The notes beneath the pieces were generated by a model that worked only from the letters and a program-made list of their open reading frames with translations, was not told the origin of the DNA and searched no databases. 60,521 nucleotides of DNA, from the NCBI GenBank assembly GCA_017621755.1, contig JAGASL010000068.1:1-60521 (forward strand), in the 5' to 3' direction. Positions 42,289 through 50,522 of this stretch are shown in pieces (the stretch's first letter is position 1; each line of letters starts with the position of its first letter). A program made the position numbers and the translations under genes. Origin of the DNA: Clostridia bacterium. Lineage in GTDB: Bacteria; Bacillota; Clostridia; Oscillospirales; CAG-272.

Positions 42289-43038
42289 CTACCCCTCTTT
42301 TTGACATTTTTCCCCTTTTGTGAGGTGGGCATCCCACATTGCGCGGGCAGAAAAGGCGGCCAGCGCCGGCAGGCGCGCCAGGCGAGAGGGCTGGCGCAGG
42401 GTGCGCCACAGCCATTCCATGCCGGCTTTTTGAACGATCTGCGGCGCGCGCTTGACTTCGCCGCCCCACACGTCTAAGGCGCCGCCAAGGCCCATGGCCA
42501 GGCAGGGCGGGCGGTGAACCGCGATCCACTCCTCCTGCCGGGGGGAACCAAGGCAAACGAACAAGAGATCCGGCGCCGCCGCGCGAATGGCGGCGGCCAC
42601 GCTGTGCGCCATCTCGGGCGCAAAGTAGCCGTCCTGCACGCCGCATACCGTTACACGCGGAAAACGGCGGCAAAGCGCCTTGCCCGCCTTGGTCGCTACG
42701 CCGGGCCTGGCACCTAAGAGAAACAGGCGATAGCCGCTTGGCGGTGCGGTGCGCAGCAGCGCCTCGGCAAAGTCAATGCCCGGCAGGCGGGGCAGGGGGG
42801 TGCCCTGCATACGGGCGGCGGTTGTGATGCCAATGCCATCCGGCAGCAGCAGGTCGGCGCGGTTGAGAAGGTCTGAAAAGGCAGGCGAGCGGGTCGCGCG
42901 GTGCGCCATTTCGGCATTAGGGGTAAAGATACAGGCGGGGCGGTGCGCCGCCGCCAGGCGGTGGGCCAGGCAAAGCGCCTGCTCACCCGTATAGGGGGTA
43001 AAGCGAAGGGTCAGAATGCGAACGGTCTTGCAGGGCAT
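42289..43038 (-). CDS. WecG/TagA/CpsF family glycosyltransferase
   Basis: This 249-residue protein belongs to GT26. The pattern IFTPNAEMAHRA, LLLPDGIGITTAARM, LFLLGARPGV and FVCLGSPRQEEWIA is characteristic. Members transfer N-acetylmannosamine or a related sugar to lipid-linked GlcNAc, as TagA does for wall teichoic acid. The enzyme is peripheral to the membrane. No other teichoic acid gene is nearby, so the exact polymer is not known. The start codon follows AGGAGG. Confidence 0.92.
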   Translation of the reverse strand: MPCKTVRILTLRFTPYTGEQALCLAHRLAAAHRPACIFTPNAEMAHRATRSPAFSDLLNRADLLLPDGIGITTAARMQGTPLPRLPGIDFAEALLRTAPPSGYRLFLLGARPGVATKAGKALCRRFPRVTVCGVQDGYFAPEMAHSVAAAIRAAAPDLLFVCLGSPRQEEWIAVHRPPCLAMGLGGALDVWGGEVKRAPQIVQKAGMEWLWRTLRQPSRLARLPALAAFSARAMWDAHLTKGEKCQKEG

Positions 43039-43088
43039 GCCACAAGCCTCCTACGTGAAATTCTTGCCGTTTTTTGACAGATAAGTTC

Positions 43089-43117
43089 TTGACTTGGTCA
43101 AGCAGTTATGGTACAAT
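43089..43117 (+). promoter_or_regulatory. Promoter of the DUF1836-PrsW pair
   Basis: TTGACT at 43089-43094 and TACAAT at 43112-43117 are 17 bases apart. The -35 lies inside the dyad CTTGAC-TTG-GTCAAG (43088-43102), a possible operator. Confidence 0.75.
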
Positions 43118-43156
43118 AAACAATAAAAGTATACCCGATGGGAGAGGAGGATAAGC

Positions 43157-43807
43157 ATGGCAGAAGAAAACAACTTAAAAAAGCTGGCAGAGCTTATCAA
43201 CCACCTGGAGCTGGCCGACTGGGAGGAGCTGCCGGATATCGGTCTTTACATGGACCAGGTGACGGGGCTGCTGAACCGCAAGCTGGCCCCCTTTACCATG
43301 GGTCGGGATGAAGCGCCGCTTACCCCCAGCATGATCAATAATTACGTCAAGAGCGGGCATATCTCGCGCCCGCAAAAGAAAAAATACAGCCGCGAGCAGC
43401 TGGCGGCCTTATACATGCTTTGCTCGCTGAAAAAGAACCTTTCTATCACCGATGCTGCCGCCCTGATCTATTTTTTGACCGAGCAAGAGGGCGCCAGCGA
43501 TGCCTATAACCGCTTTGTTTCGCTGCAGAAGGAGAGCCTTTTGCGGGTAAACGAGCAGGTAGAGGCACTTCCTCCAGATGCCGAAACGACCGAGCTGACC
43601 GAGCTGGCCTTGGATCTTGTGCAGCGCGCCTGTGCCGAGCGGCTGGCCGCCGAGGCGGTGATCTCTTACCTGATCTTAAAGGATGATGCCAACATGGCGC
43701 GCCGCCGCGCCGAGGCCGAGGAGGCCTTTCACGCGCAGGAGGAAGCCCGCGCCAAGAGAACCGGCACCGGACGAAAGAAGAAAAGCAAAAAGAAAAATAT
43801 GAGCTGA
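43157..43807 (+). CDS. DUF1836 domain protein
   Basis: This 216-residue protein matches the DUF1836 pattern: ELPDIGLYMDQVTGLLNRKL, then PSMINNYVKSGHISRPQKKK and the following YSREQLAALYMLCSLKKN. The central part looks like a MerR-type helix-turn-helix, so DNA binding is plausible but not shown. The C-terminal tail is very basic. It shares a promoter with the PrsW gene, whose start is 13 bases downstream. Confidence 0.85.
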   Translation: MAEENNLKKLAELINHLELADWEELPDIGLYMDQVTGLLNRKLAPFTMGRDEAPLTPSMINNYVKSGHISRPQKKKYSREQLAALYMLCSLKKNLSITDAAALIYFLTEQEGASDAYNRFVSLQKESLLRVNEQVEALPPDAETTELTELALDLVQRACAERLAAEAVISYLILKDDANMARRRAEAEEAFHAQEEARAKRTGTGRKKKSKKKNMS

Positions 43808-43820
43808 AAGGGACGTTATC

Positions 43821-44915
43821 ATGTATTGCAGAAACTGTGGCAGAGACATTGGCGAATATCCCTACTGTCCCACCTGCGGCACCGCCGCGCGTGAGGAGAG
43901 TACAGCACGCGCCACCCATTCGGGCACAACGGAAAAAACAGAAAAAACCTTTACCGCCCGGGTCAAGGATACCTTTGACAGCATGACCGGCAACGAGGGC
44001 GAAAAGGTCGATTTTCGCTTGAGTGATCTGTGGTGCGACGTGATGAAAAAGCACACGCGTGAGGAAAGCGAGCAGCTGCTGATCAGCGGCACCAGCACCA
44101 CCACCCCGCCGCCCGAGGAGATGGCGAGCGGCTGGTCAAAGCCCTGGCTCTATTCCCGCATCTTTGCCGTGCTGGCCGTTACGTTTGCCCTGCTATACGC
44201 TTGCGTATACTTCTTCAACAATGCGCTGGCGCTGCCCGGGCTGATCTTTATCGGCGCGCTGATGATGCCGTTTTCGCTGCTGATCCTGTTTTGGGAGACC
44301 AACATCCCGCGTAACGTCAGCATCTTTGAGCTGGTTAAGCTGTTTTTTGTGGGCGGCGTTGCCTCGTTGGTCTTTACCCTAACCATCTTCTCCTTTATCA
44401 GCCCTGCCGAGCTGGACGTGATCGGCGCGATCTTGGTTGGTATTATTGAAGAGGTTGGCAAGCTGATCGCCGTGGCCATCTTTATCCGGCAGGCAAAATG
44501 CCGCTATATTCTCAACGGTATTCTGATCGGTGCTGCCATCGGCACCGGCTTCGCCGTATTTGAATCGGCCGGTTACGCCCTGGTCTACAGTGCCGATATC
44601 AATGGTATTATCGAAAGCATCTTCCTACGCGGCTTTCTTTCCGCCGGTGGGCACGTGGTGTGGGCTGCCATGAGCGGTGCCGCCATCATGTTTGCCAAGG
44701 GCGAGGGAGAGCTGACCATGCAGGCCTTCGGGAAAAAGGAGTTCTGGCGGCTTTTCCCGGTGCCGATCGTGCTGCACGCGGTGTGGGATATGCCCTTTAG
44801 CACCATTCCCGTCCTTGTACTGCTGATCGTGATCGCCTGGGTGTTCATCCTGGCCCTGATCCGCAGCGGCATGGGCGAGATCAACCGCCTGCACGAGGCA
44901 CAGCAGGCAGAATAA
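43821..44915 (+). CDS. PrsW family intramembrane metalloprotease with zinc-ribbon N-terminus
   Basis: This 364-residue membrane protein starts with a zinc ribbon (Cys3, Cys6, Cys16, Cys19 in CRNC and CPTC). A soluble linker and about eight helices follow. IIEEVGKLIAVAIFIRQAK, GFAVFESAGYALVYS, GGHVVWAAMSGAAIM and LHAVWDMPF are the family's four motifs with the EE and His residues. In Bacilli PrsW starts the cleavage of anti-sigma factors. The target here is unknown; no anti-sigma gene is adjacent. Confidence 0.9.
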   Translation: MYCRNCGRDIGEYPYCPTCGTAAREESTARATHSGTTEKTEKTFTARVKDTFDSMTGNEGEKVDFRLSDLWCDVMKKHTREESEQLLISGTSTTTPPPEEMASGWSKPWLYSRIFAVLAVTFALLYACVYFFNNALALPGLIFIGALMMPFSLLILFWETNIPRNVSIFELVKLFFVGGVASLVFTLTIFSFISPAELDVIGAILVGIIEEVGKLIAVAIFIRQAKCRYILNGILIGAAIGTGFAVFESAGYALVYSADINGIIESIFLRGFLSAGGHVVWAAMSGAAIMFAKGEGELTMQAFGKKEFWRLFPVPIVLHAVWDMPFSTIPVLVLLIVIAWVFILALIRSGMGEINRLHEAQQAE

Positions 44916-44916
44916 A

Positions 44917-44955
44917 TAAAAGATGGAAGGCAGCGAAGCCTTCCATCTTTCTTTA
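44917..44955. terminator. Bidirectional terminator
   Basis: AAAAGATGGAAGGC pairs with GCCTTCCATCTTT and a T-rich tail follows. It separates PrsW from the convergent ABC permease gene. Confidence 0.88.
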
Positions 44956-44960
44956 TTTTC

Positions 44961-45956
44961 CTATACAGCACGAAACACGTACAGCGCAAGCGAGATGGCA
45001 AGCATCAGAAGGTCTGAGCGGCAGAGACGCAGACTGCGCCGGTAAATGATATAGCCGGTCAGCATAAGAATGAGAATCACGGCATAGAGGGGGAAGAATT
45101 CACCGTTCCAATAGATTAGGCAAAAGCCGCATAGCGGAATCAACACCCGATACCCGAAGAAGGAATCTGAAATGCCGCCCACCTTCTCTACCCGGTGACG
45201 GGGGAAGGTAATAAAATAGCCGAGTGCTGACAGAAGCGAAATGACCGACCACATCACAACAGTCAACACGTCGCTCCCGTCTATGGCGGCAGGAGTTTCC
45301 CCATGAATGGCAGCACCATAGCTCCGGCTCACGATGCCAAGCGGTGAATACAAAAAGGCCCCCTCTAGCGTAAACCCATCCGGCATATACTGCCAAAAGC
45401 CATCCATCAGGCTGACCACCATCATCAGAATCATCATCAAAAAGGCATACACCAGCATCATTAGGATACCGTCAACCGTTGTCTCTGCCTGCATGAAGAT
45501 GAACATGAAGAAGGAATAGATCAGCAGGCTGCACAGCAGCGCGAGCGCGCAGAAGGGTAACAGCGAGACGATATTAAAATACATCACATGCGGCAGCAGC
45601 CAGATCGCGGCGGCACCAAAGCAGAAAAGGCCGATCGCCACGAGTTGAAAAAGACCGTTGAGATAGTGCACCACCGCCATTTTCATACGGCTGATGGGCA
45701 AAAAGCAAAGCGTATCCAGATTACGCCGATTCTTAAAGCCGGCAAGCTCGAGTATCGGCATGACCGTCGCCGCCACGCCGAGGATCATTGTCAGCGTACC
45801 GGGCTGGCAGGTGCCATAGTTATACCGCCCCTCGAGCTGATAGATATGCACATCGAAAAACGCATACATACACAGTAGGGAAACCACTGCGATCACCGCC
45901 AGGCGAGGCAGGGTGGTTTTTGCGTGATAGAGCGCGTAACGTCGCAGGCTTGTCAT
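44961..45956 (-). CDS. ABC-2 type membrane permease
   Basis: This 331-residue membrane protein has about six to eight helices and no catalytic motif. It follows an ABC ATPase, whose stop codon it overlaps by four bases (ATGA), and a GntR-type repressor, so it is the membrane part of a YtrA-like ABC operon. Such systems often react to cell-wall or antimicrobial stress. The substrate is unknown. Confidence 0.82.
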   Translation of the reverse strand: MTSLRRYALYHAKTTLPRLAVIAVVSLLCMYAFFDVHIYQLEGRYNYGTCQPGTLTMILGVAATVMPILELAGFKNRRNLDTLCFLPISRMKMAVVHYLNGLFQLVAIGLFCFGAAAIWLLPHVMYFNIVSLLPFCALALLCSLLIYSFFMFIFMQAETTVDGILMMLVYAFLMMILMMVVSLMDGFWQYMPDGFTLEGAFLYSPLGIVSRSYGAAIHGETPAAIDGSDVLTVVMWSVISLLSALGYFITFPRHRVEKVGGISDSFFGYRVLIPLCGFCLIYWNGEFFPLYAVILILMLTGYIIYRRSLRLCRSDLLMLAISLALYVFRAV

Positions 45957-46831
45957 TGTACCCCTCTCCCTTCTACCTCAGAAATAAAGGCCTCTTCAAA
46001 ATCCACCGGCTGTCTTTCCAGCACAGCAGGCGCGTGGGCAGAAAGACGCGCTTCTATCTCCTCTGCCTCACCGTCAAAGACCGCACACACGAATTTTCCG
46101 TTTTGCTCGACCGAAACAAGCGGCAGGCCGGCGAACAGATCGCCCGGAACCGCCGTTGCAAAGGCCAGCATAAACTTGCAGTAACGGCTCGTTTTTTCAC
46201 CGATATCGCCGGCAGAAAGCACCGACTTACCGTGCAGAATGACGTAGCTGTCGCAAAAATCCTCCAGCTCGCGCAGAGAATGGCTGGAGATGATAACGGT
46301 AGCACCACACTCCTCTACCAGGCGGATCAGCTCACCCTTGACCACCTTTCGCGAGAGCGGATCAAGCCCGTCAAAGGCCTCGTCCAGCAACAGATATTTC
46401 GGCCGCACCGCCAGCGCAACGGCGACATAGGCCTGCCGCCGCATCCCCTTGGAAAAGGTGCGAAGCGGCTTTTTCTCATCCAGCGCAAAGGTCGATACCA
46501 GACGCTGGTAGGTGTCCATATCCAGATCGGGATACAGCGCCCTGTACATATTCAGCATACTGCGGACGGTGGATATATGGGTATAGTACGGGTCATCCGG
46601 CAAAAAGAAGATCTCCTGCCGCGTTTCCTCCCGCGCTGGAGAGCGGCCATCGTAAAGGATCTCTCCTTTCTCCGGCAGGTAGACGCCACACATTAGGCGA
46701 AGCAGGGTGGACTTTCCCGCCCCGTTAACGCCAACCAGACCAAGCACACAGCCGTCCGGCACCGTCAGGCTGACATCCTTCAAAACCTCATTGTCACCCA
46801 GACGGTGTGTCAGCGAAGAAACGTTAATCAT
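45953..46831 (-). CDS. ABC transporter ATP-binding protein
   Basis: This 292-residue ATPase has Walker A GVNGAGKST (34-42), a signature reading TFSKGMRRQ, and Walker B YLLLDEAFDGLD. The SKGM form of the signature is common in ABC-2 exporters. It overlaps the repressor gene by 8 bases and the permease by 4. It therefore works with these two in one operon. Confidence 0.93.
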   Translation of the reverse strand: MINVSSLTHRLGDNEVLKDVSLTVPDGCVLGLVGVNGAGKSTLLRLMCGVYLPEKGEILYDGRSPAREETRQEIFFLPDDPYYTHISTVRSMLNMYRALYPDLDMDTYQRLVSTFALDEKKPLRTFSKGMRRQAYVAVALAVRPKYLLLDEAFDGLDPLSRKVVKGELIRLVEECGATVIISSHSLRELEDFCDSYVILHGKSVLSAGDIGEKTSRYCKFMLAFATAVPGDLFAGLPLVSVEQNGKFVCAVFDGEAEEIEARLSAHAPAVLERQPVDFEEAFISEVEGRGVQ

Positions 46832-47183
46832 GCAAATAAACCTCCTTTGCCAATGCTACCAGCTCCTCATAGCTTACCCCGTGCTCCTTCAGCGCGAGCA
46901 GCGCTTTTCGGCATTCCTCCGTCTCCTGCCGCGCATCCGGTGCTTGCGCGCCGCCGTAGGTGACGAAGGCACCCTTCTTCGGTAGAGCCTGAATCATCCC
47001 GCGCTCTTCAAGGCAGGCGTACGCCCGCGCTACGGTATTGGGGTTGACGCCCATCTCACTCGCCGCTTGACGGACGGAGGGCAACCGATCACCGTCCCGA
47101 TAGATGCCGAGGCGAATGTATTCTGCCAGCTTTTCGGCGATTTCTAAATAAACGTCCTGCTTGCCCGAAAAATGCCAAGCCAT
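46824..47183 (-). CDS. GntR family repressor (YtrA type)
   Basis: This protein of about 119 residues has a winged helix (YIRLGIYRDGDRLPSVRQAA, then SEMGVNPNTVARAYACLE) and only a short C-terminal tail of about 40 residues. That is the size of YtrA-type regulators, which control the ABC transporter behind them. I start at ATG 47183, after GGAGAGAG. The longer frame would read through the operator repeats. Confidence 0.92.
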   Translation of the reverse strand: MAWHFSGKQDVYLEIAEKLAEYIRLGIYRDGDRLPSVRQAASEMGVNPNTVARAYACLEERGMIQALPKKGAFVTYGGAQAPDARQETEECRKALLALKEHGVSYEELVALAKEVYLHD

Positions 47184-47198
47184 CTTTCTCTCTCCAAT

Positions 47199-47258
47199 CT
47201 GTATTAACTGTATTAATTGAATTAACTGTATTATAGCAGACAGATCCGCAAATGTCAA
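47199..47258 (-). promoter_or_regulatory. Promoter and repeated operator of the GntR-ABC operon
   Basis: On the minus strand TTGACA (47258-47253) and TATAAT (47235-47230) are 17 bases apart. Just downstream AATACAGTTAAT occurs twice, followed by another AATACAG, all between 47233 and 47199. These repeats cover the transcription start and are the likely GntR binding sites, giving autorepression. Confidence 0.82.
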
Positions 47259-47290
47259 GAGACCGGGCAAAATTTTTTGCCCGGTCTCTT
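47257..47290. terminator. Terminator of the GH10 gene
   Basis: AAGAGACCGGGCAAAA pairs with TTTTGCCCGGTCTCTT. One arm touches the -35 of the GntR promoter. Confidence 0.85.
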
Positions 47291-47300
47291 ATATAAGCGC

Positions 47301-48623
47301 TCAAAGCGCCAAGGTAAACTGATTATTCTCGCCTTTTTTTATGGTGAAGGGAAGGGTATGAGAGCACCCGTTCACAGAGATCTCTGCTTCGTAATCGCCA
47401 AAGAAGCCGCGGAAGGCAAAGCCGTCTGTGCCGGCGGTGCCGCACTCGTCGGTGTGCCATTCCTCACGCACCAGCTTGCGCAGGCAGCGGTAGGCCGGCT
47501 TCTCGCTGCCGTCAAAGCGTAGCAGCGCACCGTGGAAGTAGTTTTCGCCCGCCGCCATATCACCCTGCGGCGCAAAGGCGGCGTAGCCGTCCTGCAGGTT
47601 CCAGTAGATCACCTTTTCCATCCGCTCCATCGAGAACCAAGTGCGATAGAGCATGGTCAGCATCTCTGCCTGTAGCGCTTCGTCTGTCTCCTCCTTCGAA
47701 TAGGCCGGCAGCGTTACCTCGGTAATCTGCATGGGCAGACCGAAATCGGCGTACAGATCGTGGATCTTGTACAAGAAGGTCGGGTCAAGCAGCATTTTCG
47801 TTCTGTTCTTTTCTTCCTCGCGGCGGAAAAACAGGTGATACTGCAGGCCGATCGAATCGATCGAGGCACCCTTGGCAAGCGCCCGCTCGATCTGCGTATA
47901 GTAGGGAATGCGATTGCCAACGTAGTGGTTCGTCCAGATAAAGCGTGCCGTTTCAGTCGCCTCGTTAATGGTCAGCTCGTTGTGCGGGAAATAGCGGCGC
48001 GCCGTTGCAAAGCTCCATTCCACGATCTCAGGGTCATAGAAGAACTTGCGCGCACAGCTGCACAGCGTTTCGTTAATGACCTCCCAGTTGGGGATCTGGT
48101 CTGCATACCGCTCGGCCAGCTCGGCAAATCGCTTTTCCAGCAGCCGCTTGGTCTCTTTTATATCATCCGGCAGCCAGTCGGGCGACCATTGCATATAGTT
48201 GAGGCAATGCGCCTTCGGCTCTATCCCGTGCGCGCGGCAATAATCAAGGCAGAGGTCGGGCGCGGGGCGGCGGTAGATCTTTTCGCTATTGCGCGCAAAG
48301 CGCAGCTTGCCCGGCTGCGGCTCAAGATCCTTCCAGTAAAACGGCAGGGTGGCCAGGTTAAATACCTCGGCGAATTTGTTTTGATAGTGCTCGTTCTTCT
48401 CGGCGCTTTCCATTTCGTCCAGCATAAAGCAGTTGGCACCAAAGCGGAAGGCGTGGTTCTTCAGCTGTACGCGCACGGTGCCGTTAATCGGCTTGCCTGT
48501 CTTGTCTGTCAGGCGGATGGTGGCGTTGCCCTTGCGGTATTTTTCAATACCCTCCTTGATGCGGGCATCAATCTCGTTTTGGTTGTCATGATAGGCCTTT
48601 AACAAATACTCTCTTCGTTCCAT
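47301..48623 (-). CDS. GH10-type endo-beta-xylanase-like hydrolase
   Basis: This 440-residue enzyme has a short N-terminal beta domain (TIRLTDKTGKPINGTVRVQL) and a GH10 barrel. IPNWEVINET carries the acid/base Glu185, and MQITEVTLP carries the nucleophile Glu302. GH10 enzymes cut xylan internally. There is no signal peptide, so it may act on imported xylo-oligosaccharides. The ATG at 48623 follows GGAGGAGG; a longer frame without a ribosome site was not used. Confidence 0.9.
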   Translation of the reverse strand: MERREYLLKAYHDNQNEIDARIKEGIEKYRKGNATIRLTDKTGKPINGTVRVQLKNHAFRFGANCFMLDEMESAEKNEHYQNKFAEVFNLATLPFYWKDLEPQPGKLRFARNSEKIYRRPAPDLCLDYCRAHGIEPKAHCLNYMQWSPDWLPDDIKETKRLLEKRFAELAERYADQIPNWEVINETLCSCARKFFYDPEIVEWSFATARRYFPHNELTINEATETARFIWTNHYVGNRIPYYTQIERALAKGASIDSIGLQYHLFFRREEEKNRTKMLLDPTFLYKIHDLYADFGLPMQITEVTLPAYSKEETDEALQAEMLTMLYRTWFSMERMEKVIYWNLQDGYAAFAPQGDMAAGENYFHGALLRFDGSEKPAYRCLRKLVREEWHTDECGTAGTDGFAFRGFFGDYEAEISVNGCSHTLPFTIKKGENNQFTLAL

Positions 48624-48654
48624 GCTTTTTCCTCCTCCGCTATGCGGTGCTTTT

Positions 48655-48683
48655 ATTATACAACGAAAGCGACACGTGCACAA
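48655..48683 (-). promoter_or_regulatory. Promoter of the GH10 gene
   Basis: On the minus strand TTGTGC at 48683-48678 and TATAAT at 48660-48655 are 17 bases apart. Confidence 0.7.
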
Positions 48684-48737
48684 GGCAAAAAACGAAAGAG
48701 AATGTTGAATTTTCGAAACAGAATTCGCATAACGAAC

Positions 48738-48771
48738 ACAAGGCCGGCAGCGATCTCGCTGTCGGCCTTGT
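48738..48771 (-). terminator. Hairpin after the serine hydrolase operon
   Basis: ACAAGGCCGGCAGCGA pairs with CGCTGTCGGCCTTGT with one mismatch. The following minus-strand sequence is only moderately T-rich. Confidence 0.65.
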
Positions 48772-48787
48772 GCGCGGCGCTCTTTGG

Positions 48788-49966
48788 TTATAGGCACCCG
48801 TAAATCGTGTTGCGCAAACGCGGGTGTACGTAGGGCTCTAAATTGTTGCGCATATGCTGGCCATAGAAGGCGGCCAGGCGGTTTTCCTGGTCGATCATGA
48901 CGTAGGAACCGGCGGCGCCGCCCCAGCCGAATTCGCCGACTGGCGAAAGGCCGCCGCTCTTGGCAGGGCAGATATGCGTGCGTACGCCCAGGCCGTAGCC
49001 GTAGCCCTGTAGCTGTGGCCAATTGAAGTCGACCTCTGCGCCGGCGGGCAGGAAATTCTGCCGCATGAGATTGATGGTGGCGGGCGAGAGAATGCGCGCC
49101 CCCTGCGGGCTGGTGCCACCTAAGCACATGGCATTGGCAAATTTGGCATAATCGGCCACGCTGCCGATCAGGCCAGCGCCGCCGCTTTCAAATCCCTCGC
49201 CGATCAGCATAGGATTTTCCTTGGTGATCAGCTCTGGCCGCTTGGTCTCGTAGTTATACAGATATTGCGGCGCCATGGTTTCATACACCGCCTCATCCCG
49301 GTGGAAGGTAAAGCTCTTCATGTCAAGCGGGTCAAAGATGTTCTTTTGCAGATACTCGCCAAACGGCATGGAAGAGAGGCGCTCGATCAGCGCGCCGATC
49401 ATATCGTGCCCCAGGCTATAGCCCCAGCGCGTGCCAGGCTCGTATTCCAGCGGCTCGGCCGCCAGCGCGTCGGCTAGACGCAGGGTAGGGAATTTTCCGC
49501 CCGTTTCAGCAAGGATCCGTTTGAAGGCGGGGGCATTGTAGTTGTAGCTGAAGCCCGCGCTCATGTTAAACAGGTCGCGGATCAGGATGGGGCGCGTGGC
49601 GCGCACCACCTCGGTCTTACCATCCTCATACAGAATGCGCTCGCCTTGGGCAATGCGGTTGCCAAGATCATCGCCCTTGCCGCACCGCACGTACATCTCG
49701 CGAAATTGCGGAAAATAGTCGTAGAGCGGATCGGTGAGCAAATATTTCCCCTGCTCTAGCAGCTGCAGCGCTGCCGTGCAGGTGATCAGCTTGGAGACCG
49801 AGTAGAGGTTGTAGGTGGTATTCGGTGTAACGGTCATCCCCTCTGGGCTACCGTAGGCGTAGCTATAGATCTGCTCACCATCCCGATATACCTGCATACA
49901 GACAGAGGGAATGCGCACCTCGTCTACCAGGTGGCGCAGAAGGCTGGTCAGTCTTGTGAAATCCAT
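48788..49966 (-). CDS. Serine hydrolase of the beta-lactamase/penicillin-binding-protein class C family
   Basis: This 392-residue protein has the active-site S-x-x-K as Ser56-Val-Ser-Lys59 (NLYSVSKLI). RWGYSLGHDMIG supplies the Tyr motif. There is no signal peptide, so it is not a secreted beta-lactamase; such cytoplasmic members are often esterases or D-amino peptidases. It is the last gene of an operon with the YgjV-like gene (3-base gap) and GH28. Removing ester groups from imported pectin fragments would fit, but this is inference. Confidence 0.88.
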   Translation of the reverse strand: MDFTRLTSLLRHLVDEVRIPSVCMQVYRDGEQIYSYAYGSPEGMTVTPNTTYNLYSVSKLITCTAALQLLEQGKYLLTDPLYDYFPQFREMYVRCGKGDDLGNRIAQGERILYEDGKTEVVRATRPILIRDLFNMSAGFSYNYNAPAFKRILAETGGKFPTLRLADALAAEPLEYEPGTRWGYSLGHDMIGALIERLSSMPFGEYLQKNIFDPLDMKSFTFHRDEAVYETMAPQYLYNYETKRPELITKENPMLIGEGFESGGAGLIGSVADYAKFANAMCLGGTSPQGARILSPATINLMRQNFLPAGAEVDFNWPQLQGYGYGLGVRTHICPAKSGGLSPVGEFGWGGAAGSYVMIDQENRLAAFYGQHMRNNLEPYVHPRLRNTIYGCL

Positions 49967-49969
49967 GCG

Positions 49970-50518
49970 TCAGGACTCCTTTTTCTTTTGCCGAAAGCGG
50001 AACAGGGCGATGATGATCGAAATGATCGTCAGCGTCTCGCAAAGCACGCCCGCGGCCGAGAGCTGAATGGCATCATACACCAGCCAGAGGGGGGAAACGA
50101 AGAGCGAGCAAATGCGAATGATCCGCTCGTTGGTGATATAGTAGCCTGCCGTTTGAATGATCACGGCCAGCATGGGCAGAAACGCGATCGCTCCCTCTAA
50201 GGTGAAGGAATAGATACCCGCCGCAATGGCGACTGCGCAAAAAACGATCGGCACAGCAAGCGAGCGCACCCACGCCCAGCGTTCCTTTTGTGTGTAGACG
50301 GTGTTGCGCACAATGCCCAGCGCATTGTTGATCAGCCCGGCGGGGCTGGAAAGCAGGAAAAACTGCAGGCACCAAAGCACGCTGGCCGTCATCTGGATGG
50401 TTAAAATGGTGGTGCGGCGCTTGGCCTGGTAAGAGCCGATACCCAGCCCCATGGCCACAAAGCCGATCAGCTGAATGCCGATAAAGGCCCAATCGATAGT
50501 GGAAAGATCAAATGGCAT
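49970..50518 (-). CDS. YgjV-like inner membrane protein
   Basis: This 182-residue protein has about six helices. GIQLIGFVAMGLGIGSYQAK and the later QMTASVLWCLQFFLL resemble the YgjV family of small membrane proteins found in E. coli and Firmicutes. The function is unknown. It lies between GH28 and the serine hydrolase with gaps of only 3-4 bases, so a role in uptake or sensing of the same sugar is possible. Confidence 0.8.
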   Translation of the reverse strand: MPFDLSTIDWAFIGIQLIGFVAMGLGIGSYQAKRRTTILTIQMTASVLWCLQFFLLSSPAGLINNALGIVRNTVYTQKERWAWVRSLAVPIVFCAVAIAAGIYSFTLEGAIAFLPMLAVIIQTAGYYITNERIIRICSLFVSPLWLVYDAIQLSAAGVLCETLTIISIIIALFRFRQKKKES

Positions 50519-50522
50519 GCTG

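Noticed and set aside
48624..49127. N-terminal extension of the GH10 gene
   Set aside because: It would run through the promoter and a hairpin. The ATG at 48623 has a perfect ribosome site and starts the domain.
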